Source: Phoronis australis (Eukaryota; Phoronida; Phoronidae). Taken from it: a DNA stretch of 64,000 bases. The stretch covers positions 168,033 through 232,032 of the forward strand of contig NMRA01000013.1 of assembly GCA_002633005.1 (NCBI GenBank), written 5' to 3'. The position numbers were made by a program, and so were the translations under genes. Shown here piece by piece: positions 9,806 through 24,029 of this stretch. The notes beneath the pieces are model-generated. The model searched no databases, was not told where the DNA came from, and worked only from the letters and a program-made list of their open reading frames with translations. Every line of letters starts with the position of its first letter. Position 1 is the stretch's first letter.

Positions 9806-9874
9806 CATGGGCGGTGAAGCACTGAAAAAAGTGGGGGCCATACCCCCCCAGCCCCTTGTGGTGCGCCGCCCATG
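9806..9874 (-). mobile_element. 69-bp palindromic element, CATGGGCGG family, copy 1
   Basis: The element begins CATGGGCGGTG and ends GTGCGCCGCCCATG. It is flanked on both sides by AATAC (9801-9805 and 9875-9879), a perfect 5-bp target-site duplication. It carries the family interior (a G run, a CCCC run and an AGCACTG motif) in the opposite orientation to the copies at 23524 and 27758. It is far too short to encode a protein. Confidence 0.75.
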
Positions 9875-9899
9875 AATACAGAGATAAAATTTGAATCTA

Positions 9900-11235
9900 A
9901 TAAAAGAATTTTAAATTTCAAATTCCAGTATTAGATTCAAATTTTATCTGTGTTCTCTCAGCTGGATGCCTCAAATTCCCATATTTTTGTCATGGAATAG
10001 ACCAGTTGGGATAAAGATTGCGATTAACTTAGATAAAAGCATGTTTTGTAAGAAAGCAAATCAATTTTGAGGAACTACAATTTATATTTTTGTTGATGTT
10101 TATGCAAATACCCTGTATAATAATAACTTACCGTGATTCACTAAGACTAGAATGAAAACGAACGCCATCAATTCAGTTGAATAACAAATATCTTCAGATC
10201 ATAAACTACGTTTTATAAGACTTTCAACTCAGGAAACGTATTTGAAAACTATGTTGTTCTAAATTGCGATCTGTGTTAGCACAGTTGCTGTTAGGAATTT
10301 TATCATTGGAGGTGTTTTTTGCGGGGGGGGGTCGGAACTGCATTAATTGAAAGACCCTGTAAACTATGTAGCCAAAATTTAAATGAAGACGAAATGCATT
10401 TATTTTGTTCGCACCAGGTATAATAGATTAAGAACAGGGTTTCCAATTGAACGCTTTATTCAACGCTTTATTCTACACATGTTTTAAATTATCCAGAAGC
10501 CCTTGTGAGGTTTTTGATTAGGAGACTATATTGCCGCAGGAATTGCCTATATTGTTTAACGGTTTAGGTGTTTATTGGTATTCATGTGACTTATAAGGTC
10601 AAGAGGCTGGGTACGTGTCGCATGTAAAGTTTATTTGTTTTTGTATTGTATTCTGCGATGCATCCATGCCACTATAATAAATAATAAATAATATCAATCG
10701 ATTTCATTGCTTATTTTAACTTTGCACCACATCAATTCAAAAGACATTACAAACCTTGCGTTTTTTACAGAATATCTGATCATTTGTACAAAAAACAACG
10801 TTCCACATTCAATGTACATTATACAATACACATACATGAAATAATACCAGGACCGTAGGAAGCGGGGGGCCGCGGGGCACGTGCCTCCCTAAAAAATTGC
10901 AGGCGTCAGGGTTAATCTGTAGCAACCGACATTGGCGTGGGGTCGAGGAAAGTCGAGAAAAGAAAGACTGTGAATACGGATAAGAGAAATTCAAGAGAAC
11001 ATTTGGCGACTCGGTATCTGTCCGTGTATGGTTTACCTTTTGAGGCAACGACCAGGACATTGTTGTTAGTGTCTCCGTTTTTTTGTAGCATAGGTCGCCT
11101 AAACGCACTTGAAAACGTGCACTTAATAATTCAAATATGCATTTCGAAAAATCGAGAAAATTTTAATTTCAACGAGACAATTTTGCGAATGCAAAACTAT
11201 ATTTTTCCATAAGCTCCTCTCTGTCAAGGTATAAC
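9900..11235. other. Intergenic, no gene seen
   Basis: AT-rich DNA. A decayed element end (GACCGTAGGAAGCGGGGGGCC, starting near 10850) resembles the start of common marine-invertebrate repeats. The open frames here are short, overlap on opposite strands and look like chance. Confidence 0.45.
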
Positions 11236-11239
11236 GGAG

Positions 11240-12160
11240 ACAACTGTCGTTCTATTTTTTGTTTTCTTGTTCTCGAAATTATATATCACTTGAGAAAAAT
11301 TGATGACCTGACAGATAACATCAATTGCTGCGCATTTCCTGATCTTTGAAAATATATATCTTTTTCATATTTAGGGGCCTAGCCCTTGAAGGGGACCATT
11401 GATGACATTCAAGTGGCCTCCCTTTTCGTGTTTTTATTGACAAATTCTTAAAGGACCACTCACGGAGAGAGGGCCCAATGTTGGAATCGATTATCTCTAT
11501 TTTCCTATTTTTTGTAAATCATGCAACCGGCTTTAATGTTGAGTGAGTTCTCTTCTGGCAGGGTCACATAACGATGGAATGAACTGTAACTCTTTTCCAA
11601 GCTTACTGGTGTTTAGTCTTTCATCTTAAAGTGTCCCATTTCAGACGGGACGCTCTCTCGGTGGGACGGTTCCGGGGAATTGTAACTTTGTTTCTCTATA
11701 CATGAAAATTTGAACAGCCAAGTAGGCCCTATTCACGAGGAGAAGTTGAGATTCCAAATTCACCAAGAACACTGAACATTCGTGCACAGCACAGGACAGC
11801 GGTTTCAAGACATTCGACCCAAACAACCAAAAATGTGAAAAATACACTAAGAGTGACCGCCATCGAAAAAGGTGGAATTTTGAAGAACGTGAAAATCACA
11901 AAATAACTATTTCCGATGATTATTTATAAAATAATGTTACTTCTTTCTCATAGTATTACCAGAATAGTATTTCTTTTGAAGATCGTTACAAGGAGTTGTT
12001 TGTCAGGAATTCGCACATGTCTAAAAGACTGTCGGTGCTACGATTTGTGATGATCCGATGTACGTGTCGAATGGGGGTACTCAAAGTATCCACAGTCATA
12101 AACAAAGAATTCATAGTTTTTTTGAGTTCAAGTTTTACTCGTGAACCGTCACAGTACTAC
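11240..12160 (+). repeat. Dispersed repeat family B, copy 1
   Basis: Aligns in the same orientation with 24030-25110. Shared landmarks in order: TATATATCACTTGA/TGTATATCACTTGA, CAATTGCTGC, ATCTCTATTTTC/ATCTCTTTTCTATTTT, CCAAACAACCAAAAATG, GAAGATCG, TTCGCAC and TTTACTCGTGAACC/TTTACTCGTAAACC. The copies are diverged, with indels. Nature unknown: an old mobile element or an old local duplication. Confidence 0.6.
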
Positions 12161-12945
12161 CTCTGAAATAAGCAAAAATAAACGTTGCGAACATCGTTTG
12201 AAATGGGAACAGCCTACTACTCACCATTCGGTTCGCCATTCCCAAGGTTCACTACTTCGAAGGTTCACTACTACGAAATGATCTAACTTTTTCAACTCAC
12301 GTGTAATTTGTACACTTTTACATGCAAAAATGAATGATAATACACTGAACGGTGTACCTATACCAAACAACGAACGCCCGAATATTAAAATACTTTGTTT
12401 GGATTTCATGCGCATGCGAAATTGCCTGCATGTCTTACGAACACAGAAAATGAGAACTTTATTGCCTTTTAAAAAATATGGAGTGGGACCATTGACGAAT
12501 TATCAACTACAATACATTCATCAAATCCATATCATGGTCGCATCATTTCACAGCGCGACTGAAAAGTCTAGGGTCGCTGCGCCTGAACCTCACCCACCGG
12601 AACCATGCACACCGCGGGTCGAAATTAAATGTAGTTAGCAGGCTACCCTGTCCCTCCCAGTCTTCAGGAGGTCAGTGAGCCACATTCAGTCCGTTGGTCG
12701 CTGCAGCCCTGACCCGTGCGCCAGATGTTGTCCACTTGCTTGAGAATGAGTCGTTACGTATGTTCAAGAATCGCGATTGGCAGTGATTGGAACTGAGCTC
12801 ATTTGTAAACAATGAAATCAACTGTAACTAGACGAAGTCTACTTTTGCACACCCTTTCAATGGTGACTAAATAGACACTAATACAATAATTTATTCATGT
12901 TTGTTACGACTTATTAGCACTAGAGACAATCAGAATATAACGACG

Positions 12946-13130
12946 AACAGTATGGCTCAGTGGTTTGAGGTCGGGGCTACTGTTTGGAAAACCCGAGTTC
13001 GAATCCTGGAAAAAAATTTGTTGTTGTGCATATCTATACTAACTTTAACGGATAGGCTAGGGCTGGAACTTTTTCCCAGGGGGGGGGGGTTCGTTCGAAC
13101 CTTTCGAACCCCCCCCCCTGGCTACGGGCC
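12946..13130 (+). repeat. tRNA-derived SINE-like relic with poly-G palindrome tail
   Basis: An A-box-like TGGCTCAGTGGTT starts at 12953 and a B-box-like GAGTTCGAATCC at 12995, spaced as in a tRNA gene (about 42 nt). The would-be acceptor arms do not pair, so this is not a working tRNA. Downstream at 13078-13126 is a G-run/C-run palindrome around TTCGTTCGAACCTTTCGAA, ending CCCTGGCTACGGGCCTG, a tail common in marine-invertebrate repeats. Confidence 0.45.
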
Positions 13131-14049
13131 TGTATTTTTCATCAAGCTAGACTCTCGACTTACACGGTTCTATACAGTCAGCGAACCCGACAGTTACACT
13201 TGTCATTTTTATAAGCACCGAACTGTGGCCCTGGGTGGATGCCTGGTGTAGTTTGGCTTCTGATGTGTGTTATCACTGTTTTCAATTGCTTCTATAATAA
13301 TTCATTTGTACAATGTTTATCTATTGCCCAGATGCCGTTTTTTTGTTAATTCAATTTCTGAGAAGAAGTCCCACTGTTATCTGTAGTATTTACCCATAAA
13401 GGTTTACCTTGTAAAAGACAGCGTACAGTGTATTTGCCGATTGCCCCGTTTTGGCGGACCGTCCCATTTTTTGATTTTTTCACCATCCCGCCACACAATC
13501 TAAATCTCCCGCTTTTTGACACACGGCCAAATTGATACATACTCACATATTATTGTAATTTCCCATGCAACACCGCCATATTTTCTCTCTCGAGTGAAAT
13601 GAAAAAAACAGTACGTTTCATGTTTTTTGCGGTACCGCAATTTCCCATTCAAATATAAAAACAACAACAAAAACAGTAACAACAACAACAAAAACTACAA
13701 CGGAAACGCTTTTGAGCATTTTTGGGGGGCACATCTCCCGTTCGACAAAAAACGCTATCGGTACGTCTTTGTGTGTTGCAGCGAACATTTTACTCTTACC
13801 TCTTAGCTTAGACCCAGATGTCCCGCTTTTTATTCTAAAGTCCAGCTTTTCAATCCAGTTGTTCTGTTTGTTTTTTTTCGTTCTTGAATGTTGACTGTGA
13901 CAATTATGCATCAGGTGTTCAAAATAACATTTTCTCTTTTATTGTTATTTTTCAGAGTCCACTTTCTTTGGTAACATAATCATAAAAATGGTTTCCAATG
14001 TTTCTTGTTTACGGTAACATACACTGACTACATTTATCAGAATCACTGA

Positions 14050-14780
14050 CTTACTTTCTGAAAAAAAGTTTATTTCTAAACTTTTATGGAGGGCCGTGCA
14101 CAGCAACCAATGAGATGTGCTATCCACAGTATATTTCAAAGATACCTGACAGATGTATGCCCAATTTTTATCTAACAGAAAATCCTTATCTGCAAATTTC
14201 GGGTAGATTCTTAAAGTAGTTTATCGAATTTTTTTGTAAAAGTCACTGCATCCTGAATTTTCACTGAAGAATGTAATTGTATCAACCGGCACCAAAGGTC
14301 CAATTAATTATAATATAAAAATGTAAAACTTGTGTGAACCCTGACTAAATTATCGACAGCAAGTGTGAGGGATTTTCTAAAACCTTTGTCTTTATAGGGT
14401 AGAAATCTGTTGAATCAATGAAATTATTTCCCTTAATAACTAGTTATTTATATAACCTCTCTGGTTCATTTCCTTTTTACTACTACACGTTGTTATTTTT
14501 CGCATTTTGGTAACACTCTTGGTTAAACATACTTTTAAACCAGACTGAGTGAGGTATGGGAAATGATAATTACTCATGAATTAAATTATTTATTATCAAC
14601 AACTGACAAAGGGCTTTCTAATGATTTGGCGGAGTTGCGAAAATTTTTAACGACAGTAAATTCCATTAGCAAATACACACCAGAACAAACGCATGCAAAC
14701 CACTCTCACACATGCACGGCGCAATCTCAGCGTCCGCGAGATTAAAGTCGGCATTCCAGGGCTGCTGGAGTTAAATGTCA
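14050..14780 (+). repeat. Dispersed repeat family A, copy 2 (longest)
   Basis: The 5' part matches 61865-62105 (shared CTATCCACAGTA and ATTTCAAAG, then GTAGTTTATC and CACTGCAT). The remainder matches the complement of 3317-3917. The three copies together define an element of at least 700 bp. No conserved reading frame is visible. Confidence 0.75.
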
Positions 14781-15345
14781 TGAACAGCCAAACAACAGGG
14801 AACTCAGGTCACGGAAATACTAAGACGGGAATAGTCGATGATTTTCTGATCTCGGCCCAGGTACAAAATTGTACACAAAAAGGCTTCTAGCTTGATAACA
14901 GACAGGACGTAAACAGTATGCCATGTTACATATTTCTTAATTTGGTGTATATTTTCAAGATTTTGAACTAGATTACCCTTTGGGATAAAGACTTTAAAGA
15001 GAAATCTAAAGACATTTTTAGGCAAAGAATATTTCTAGACTTAACGAATGAGAATTTTCTTAAGACAAGGAAAAATCAATGAAAATGTCAAAAGATAAGG
15101 GATAAGTCACAACTTAAAAGAAAATTTAAACTTAAGAAAACGTCCCAAAGAAAATACTGGTAAATATGACTGTTCGTCGTGAGTAGCACACGCACTACAG
15201 TTTGCATCATCTATCATCGGAACTATAACAAACGTAACCATTTTTTATTAGCAGAATTTTGCTCAAATATGCAAGGTTCTATCTTTGACCTTGGGTCTGT
15301 GAATACTAATGTATGAAAAGGTGTCAGATACTCCAACTAGTTGTC

Positions 15346-15566
15346 CCACTTAACTACGGATCGATTTTCCTCTGGGTTACCCCTTGGCAACAATATGTCG
15401 ATTGCCGTTGTCTTGTCAATATCTATGAAAGTGCATGAGTATAGATTTTAAATACTGGTCCCCCATAACGACGTATCGATATCCATCTAAGTTACCCCCA
15501 CCACCTTGGTGACAATATGTCGATTACGTTGTCATGTCAATATCTAGCAAACAGCATGAGTATGCC
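15346..15566 (+). repeat. Tandem duplication of a ~115-bp unit
   Basis: Two diverged units share the order GTCCC, CTACGGATCGAT/CGACGTATCGAT, GTTACCCC, ACAATATGTCGATT, GTTGTC, TGTCAATATCTA and GCATGAGTAT. Nothing coding is seen. Confidence 0.6.
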
Positions 15567-15569
15567 GAC

Positions 15570-17080
15570 ACTTTGATATTGATGACAACTATTTTCATCG
15601 ATAATATGACTTAGTTCTCAGATGTATAGTAAGAAAATGTCAACAATCCAAAAGGAGTCCATCAAGATAAATTGATAGAAAAACATAAAAATTTTGAGTT
15701 AACAAAGGTACAAGCGCGCTGAAGATTTAAGCTACTTTCAATTTGAATCCTTATTTGAGACTGTTTCATGGGTCACCTAAACATAAAGGGCGACAATTCC
15801 TTTTTAAAGCGTTTGGTAAATTTGGTATAATTATTATATGTATGATAGGCAACCAGAAAGTGAACCTGATAAATAAAAATAGCAATCTTTCAAATTGGAA
15901 GTGTGGCGTAGTGATTAAGTAACGAATACTACAATTCTTTATATTAGCACGCCGCTATGTGGGCTGGCTGGCAAAGTTTTACCGATTTCTCGATGAAGAT
16001 AAAGATCGAAGATAATTTACTATATTACAAGCTTAGTTCATATTGTGTTGATGTTAAAAACAACATTCAAGAGCATTCCAGATACACTGTAGTTATTGTT
16101 GTACTGCCGGGTTTATCAAGAATTAAGCATGATAATTATGTAGTATACAGCTGTGATTCATAGATAAGGCCAATTACCATAGGTTGTACATTTTGACCTG
16201 TTCAGTGTTTATGCTGTGGATAACGTTGTGGAAAGATGAAATGATGTGTTGCATGTATTTTCTGGATGCGCAAGGACAATTGAGTGTGGCGAGCACATCT
16301 GTTTTGTTTGATCACATCGGCGCCGCGCCATCTACGGTAGCACCAACATTGCAACCTGGTGTACATCTACTACACGACAGTTGTATAAGTATGAGGGACA
16401 CAGCACCATCACTGTTATGGATAATATCACAGTTAGTCAAATTTACGTTAATTTTGATTCATTTTTTCTGAGGGTGAGGGTGTAAGCGCGAAATTGGACG
16501 GAACGCCGGCCCGGGCTAGGATGACGGAGTGGCGGGGNGGTAGGCTTCGACCGGATAAAGTTTTTCTGCAATTAACATGGTGGCTGTGTCGCCGGGGCCC
16601 GGTGGCTGCGCCAGTCACATTGCTCGTTGGATACTGAATGCCACACAGTGCTGCAATTATGCCTGCACAGAAGTAAATCAGTCTATATTGTTTAGTTCCA
16701 GATTTTCTGTGCCGTGTCATCCGGTATTCGAATATACACGTACCTTTTGTCAAGAAAGAGAGTTTTGTGCGGTTTATGAACTGTTTGTATGTTTGCATGC
16801 AAAATCGTTGCCTCAAGGCTGTCGGCTGACAAACTATTCTGATATTTATATGCGTAGACCTCCCTTTAATTTTGCCGCCAAAATGTTGTCCTAACTGAGT
16901 TGCACGCACAGTTACGTACCCCCGTTGAGTAACCATTACTCGGAAACACCTTCCACTAATCAATGAACTTCAGGCATAATATCACGTGACAATACAAGAA
17001 CACAAATAGGTGTGCCGAGATGGTATCGTCTTGGAAACAGTCGACTCGACCGTCGCTATGTTACCGCCGTGTTCGTGTCT
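15570..17080. other. Intergenic region upstream of beta-tubulin, with one N
   Basis: No gene recognised. An ambiguous base at 16538 lies in a GC-rich patch. A minus-strand frame of 171 codons (16448-16963) runs across the N and resembles no family I know, so it is not called. Confidence 0.45.
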
Positions 17081-17084
17081 GTTG

Positions 17085-17089
17085 ATTGG
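17085..17089 (-). promoter_or_regulatory. Inverted CCAAT box upstream of beta-tubulin
   Basis: ATTGG at 17085-17089 (context GTTGATTGGACAG) is a reverse CCAAT box about 110 bp above the tubulin start codon. No TATA box is obvious, which is common for housekeeping promoters. Function is inferred from position. Confidence 0.35.
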
Positions 17090-17196
17090 ACAGTACAAAA
17101 GGTCATATTGCACGCATTCTAGGCATTTCAACTCTCACAGTCGACTTTGCCGGTTGTTCGTAACTGATTTTGTAGACCAAATTCTAAAACAACAGA

Positions 17197-19699
<2,503 letters not shown>

Positions 19700-19807
19700 A
19701 GCAATCTGTAAACGAGGCAGTCAACGGCAATAGTTCAGTATTCAATCGTGCTCAAGTAAATTACTTGATTGGTTTTGTTTTCAAGTTTTATCGAAAGTGC
19801 AATAGCT

Positions 19808-19813
19808 AATAAA
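19808..19813 (+). terminator. Beta-tubulin polyadenylation signal AATAAA
   Basis: AATAAA lies about 110 nt past the stop codon, followed by a T/G-rich stretch (TGATGTCTTGTCATTG), as expected for a cleavage site. Confidence 0.65.
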
Positions 19814-19829
19814 AATCTTATTTTCTCAT

Positions 19830-22490
19830 AATGATGTCTTGTCATTGATAGTTGCCTGGTGCCTCCAAAATCCACTAGCAATTACAGAAATTAGATTAAT
19901 GTTCACAACGCGTCGTTGTGAGTGCTTCTATAGTCTAACAAATCTCGTAGGGCATAAAGGCATAGCTGGTATTTGGTAGAGGTACACAGACCACAATTTT
20001 GTTAGTGTTTCAAGACCACTGAAGTTATTGGTCGGTGACGTTGGAATGCTGAATTATGGAACAGACTTCATTGTCTCCTTTACATAGTCTGAGAGATTTT
20101 GTCTTTTATCTATGGAACTCGGTGGGCCTACTGTTTGTGTGTGCTCCGGCTCGTATGATTCGAACCTCTCGTAGCTACGAATTTTGCCTCAAAATTATTT
20201 CTAGACAAATATTAAGTGATCTCGGGGATTCAATAGAACTGACTGGTCGTTCGTGGTTGAGACCAGGCTCTGTAACTAGTTTACTTTCACGGCCCGGCTT
20301 GTAATTTCATACGCCGCACTTGGTGTCCATAAAAATACGGCCTGTTCATTGCAAACTCAGAAATCACTTCTCATCTGAGTTAGAAATAGGTTTACACGAA
20401 CTTTGAGGCGGTAATTGTTCTAAATTAACGCTTCATACATCCTGTAGACGTTACGCGGCTGTAGCGGCAGCCCTCATCAATATCAGTCACACAGTTTCGA
20501 ACGGTTTTTGAAAAGCCCTACAAACGCAAGCAAGCTTTTAAATGCCGAGACTTATCAAGTCTGGCACAATTCATTGCATATTGCAATCTCTTACGCGCCC
20601 GAGTACGTTATCTATTGTAAACGAAAATATACACCTATGCTTCTTTACCTCACTGAGCTGTGTTCATAATCATGTGATCTGCTTTTAAAAAAGCAAGGTA
20701 TGAGACAAGTTGGCGTGTGAACTGTTCGTTTCTCAGATTTTACTCTGAAATGACAAATGTTTGCTATCAAATCCACTTTTCCAGAACTGACAAAATCCGA
20801 AGTGACGTCTTCATTTTTGACGAACGATAGTCTCCGCTGCTCGAACGAATGTCAAAAGTCTGAGACGCAATTACCTAGTCGGTCATTGACCATTCAACAA
20901 TTGCAGGAAATTTCCATTAATCGATGTTCAAACTGTGTAAACATCGAAAATCAAAAGGCCTGAAATGAATGTCCGATAAAAATTTCCCACATGAATACAA
21001 TAAAATGAAAGTGTTCCAGAAAAGCTGCATATCTTCCCCATAGAGAATGCGTTTGTGCAGTTTTATGTGTATACAAGAGCATGAAAACCGCAGATAATTT
21101 GGAACAAAAGATGGATATTGAAATGTGTTGATTTTTGATAAATATCGTTGGATCTAGGCTACATGTTTAATAATTAAGAGCAGTCTTAATCACATTTTTC
21201 GAAGGAAAATCTCTGCTTAGGTGTGTAGCAATTGCAGATTCTAAAAAACTAATGAAAATTCGGACAAACAAGAAACAATCAGGCAGCGCAGTATACAATG
21301 GGATAAAAACAGGAAATATCGGAGAAGCTGCGTAAAAAGCGATAAAAAATGAAAAGAAAACTCAGTGTGCAAACTATTCACGTGGGAAAAACGATTGTAC
21401 CTCGATGGAGAGTGCATGTCACAACACGCTTACAACTAGTAGTACCATAGCAAGCATGGGTCTCGTGTTTGGGACAAGCGTACCAGGTTGTGTGTGTGTG
21501 ACCAAAACTATGGCCACAACATCATATTATTCCAGACAGGCCCGTGAAAAGGCAAAACATATAGGAGCGGGAAATAATTCTCCAAACATTTTACCCGGAC
21601 CCCCACGTGGCTCCAAATTTGAGATTCACCTTGTCGACACCACGTCAAGTGTCCCCCGATCATTGTCAATTTCACAGAATCGCACACAGAGGCGTGTGGA
21701 TTTTGCTGTCCGAGGGCAAACTCCGGGAATCCAACCGCGTACCAAAAACTCGGACACTATGCCTCAGTAAAAATTCACGAGGAAGGAACACTCGTTAGTC
21801 TAGACCTGCCTTCACTGAAAACGTTACGCGAGTTATGCGTTTAGGTTGTGGTATTTACTTTCAGTGGTTTATTTTTATGAAATTTTCTATATTGAAGTTT
21901 AAAAAAGACGCTATGACAAAATAACGTTTTAGGGGAACGGGGTAAGAAACTCTTGAGAGAAATATAGCCACCTTACAATTTGCGTATACAGAACATCCTC
22001 TCCAGCGGAAATTTCCGGTTAGCGGCTTGTCTATTTTGATGTGAAAATGAGACCTAAGGTCAAAATTAATTTAATTAAGGCTCAGTTTGGAGAAAAGTCA
22101 CTTTATTCAAGTCAATGCTTTGAGAGTACACTTTGAAGGCGCGGTTCCAGGGACGCTGGTATGTTGCCCGGTAAGGAATGTTTCAAAATCCATTGTTGAA
22201 ACAAGCGTAAACAAGCTTCTGCTGGCTGCCCCTCTCCTTCCCTCCCCCTGACTGACCGAATTATTTCGTCAACCTACGTCAAATTAGCCGAAACAACATT
22301 CCTTAGACTGAAATTATTTCATATTGTCAGAAATCACTTTACTGTTTGGTGGTCGGTTGATACATGTAGAGTACATGTACTCCTCGAATTCAATTCAGCC
22401 TGCATCTACACACGCGCGCACCCAGCCTAAAATATTGGGGAGGGCCCGATTTAATCGATACGAGGACCTTTTACTGACAAAGCAAAACGA
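19830..22490. other. Intergenic, no gene seen
   Basis: Both strands were read. Open frames reach at most about 120 codons (21405-21770) with no recognisable domain or splice context. No repeat family could be defined here. Confidence 0.45.
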
Positions 22491-22499
22491 GCCTCAGGA

Positions 22500-22690
22500 C
22501 TAAAAAAAAAAACGGGGCACTAGCTAGGTTCAAACCTATGAATTGCCCTTTCGCGTCGAATTTCTGTGGAATTTTGTCTCGTTTTCTCGGACTTTTTCTT
22601 TCTCCGAGGTGGACCTTTTTGCCCAATTTGCCAAATGGGAAGCTCGTTCGAGCCCCCAAGCACCCTCTGGGTGCGCGCATGGTACACATG
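22500..22690 (+). repeat. Dispersed repeat family C, copy 1
   Basis: Contains GAATTGC, TTTTGTCTCGTTTTCTCGGA, GGACCTTTTTGCCCA and GGAAGCTCGTTCGAGC. The complement of about 24165-24300 shows the same words in the same order, so the two copies are inverted with respect to each other. The flanking GCGCGCATG also recurs near 24395. Coding potential is absent. Confidence 0.65.
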
Positions 22691-22699
22691 TACGTTCAA

Positions 22700-23515
22700 T
22701 TATTACAAGATTAGCTTATAGTAGTAAAAATCGTCTTCGTAGATACATTATAAAACATGTAACTCAGCCAAAAATGAACCAGACCTTTTGGTTGATCATA
22801 AGTTGATCGTACATGTAGATTTTATATGCCTTTCATGTCAACCATTTCCATGAAATAATATGAGACAAAAGGTTGATAAGAACTCATGTTGAGGGGTAGA
22901 TAATTTTTCATGCATCAGGTTTATCATTAATCATCATGTCTACTTCTTATCACCGATGAAAATGATCAAAATAGGTGAATGGGATTCTACTATATGAATG
23001 ACAATTTATCATACAGGCCTGCCACCTGGCGTGAATTCGTGTCAACCAAAATGTGAGTGTACCGTTATCATTACAAAACATTCCAAAATTTAAACATAAT
23101 GCATAATATGTGATTGTCGGCGGCCGGGGTTGACCTTCCTACAAAACTACATTAATCTTGGTGTTTTTCTCATGATCAACTCTGCAATAAACCCAATATC
23201 AGATAACAGTTATATTGGTAAGAGACATTCATTCGGTCACTTAAGACAGAATATAGTGCTTGCCCGGCAACAGAAGAAGTTGTTCTCCCTGCCCCCTGTA
23301 AGTGATTTATTGCGCACCCAAGTGAGCAGAATTAATGGTCACTGGGAGGGGTAATCACTCCTGGGTAAAATTTTGTGACGCGACCGGCAATTGGAAGGAG
23401 GGAGGTAGCAGGCGAATGCAGTGGCGATCAGGCGCATGTACTTGGTCACAGCCTGTGAAAGTGCCTGACTCACTGGCAGCTCATACGGGAGGTGACCACG
23501 GTTTGTCGTCAGTGA
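22700..23515. other. Intergenic, no gene seen
   Basis: AT-rich sequence with TACATGTA words; no credible gene or defined repeat. Confidence 0.4.
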
Positions 23516-23523
23516 AAGTGTGT

Positions 23524-23664
23524 CATGGGCGGCGCACCATGGGGGGGGGGGGCTATGGCCCCACTTATTTCAGTGCTGCGGCGCCGCCCATGGTGTATGG
23601 GCGGTGCACCACAGGGGGCCCTAGGGGGCTACAGCCCCTCTTTTTTAGTGCTGCGCCGCCCATG
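23524..23664 (+). mobile_element. Tandem pair of CATGGGCGG-family palindromic elements
   Basis: Two elements lie head to tail: 23524-23592 (CATGGGCGGCGCACCATG ... GCGCCGCCCATG) and about 23596-23664 (TATGGGCGGTGCACCA ... TGCGCCGCCCATG), with GTG between them. TGTGT precedes the pair (23519-23523) and follows it (23665-23669), so the pair may have moved as one unit. The flanks are GT-rich, which weakens that reading. Confidence 0.65.
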
Positions 23665-24029
23665 TGTGTGCCAGGGCATTTGGGTAGGCCAACGTACAGA
23701 GATTGTAGCGCAAATGGCCTCTCACACACTGCATATCAAAACGCTTGATTCGTCTTCAGGGTCTTCGAATCGGGAGTATTGCTTATCGATATAAACCAGA
23801 AGAATGAAATCTCTACCCAAGCAGCAGAGTAGCAGGAAGTGGGGGAGCCCAATGGCCAGCTCGTTTAAATACAATTCAAAGTCTGCCTTAAGTCCTGCGT
23901 ACTTGAAACTAGTCCGTGAAAACTCGTCATGCACAATTTTTTTTCAAATTGATTCCTATTTCTGAATTCAAGAAAACGCTGCGTACAGTAGGTCCTGCGT
24001 GGACCTTTTTCTGACTATTAATGAAGTCA

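Noticed and set aside
16448-16963. 171-codon minus-strand frame
   Set aside because: It contains an ambiguous codon at the N and shows no domain, no plausible composition and no splice context.
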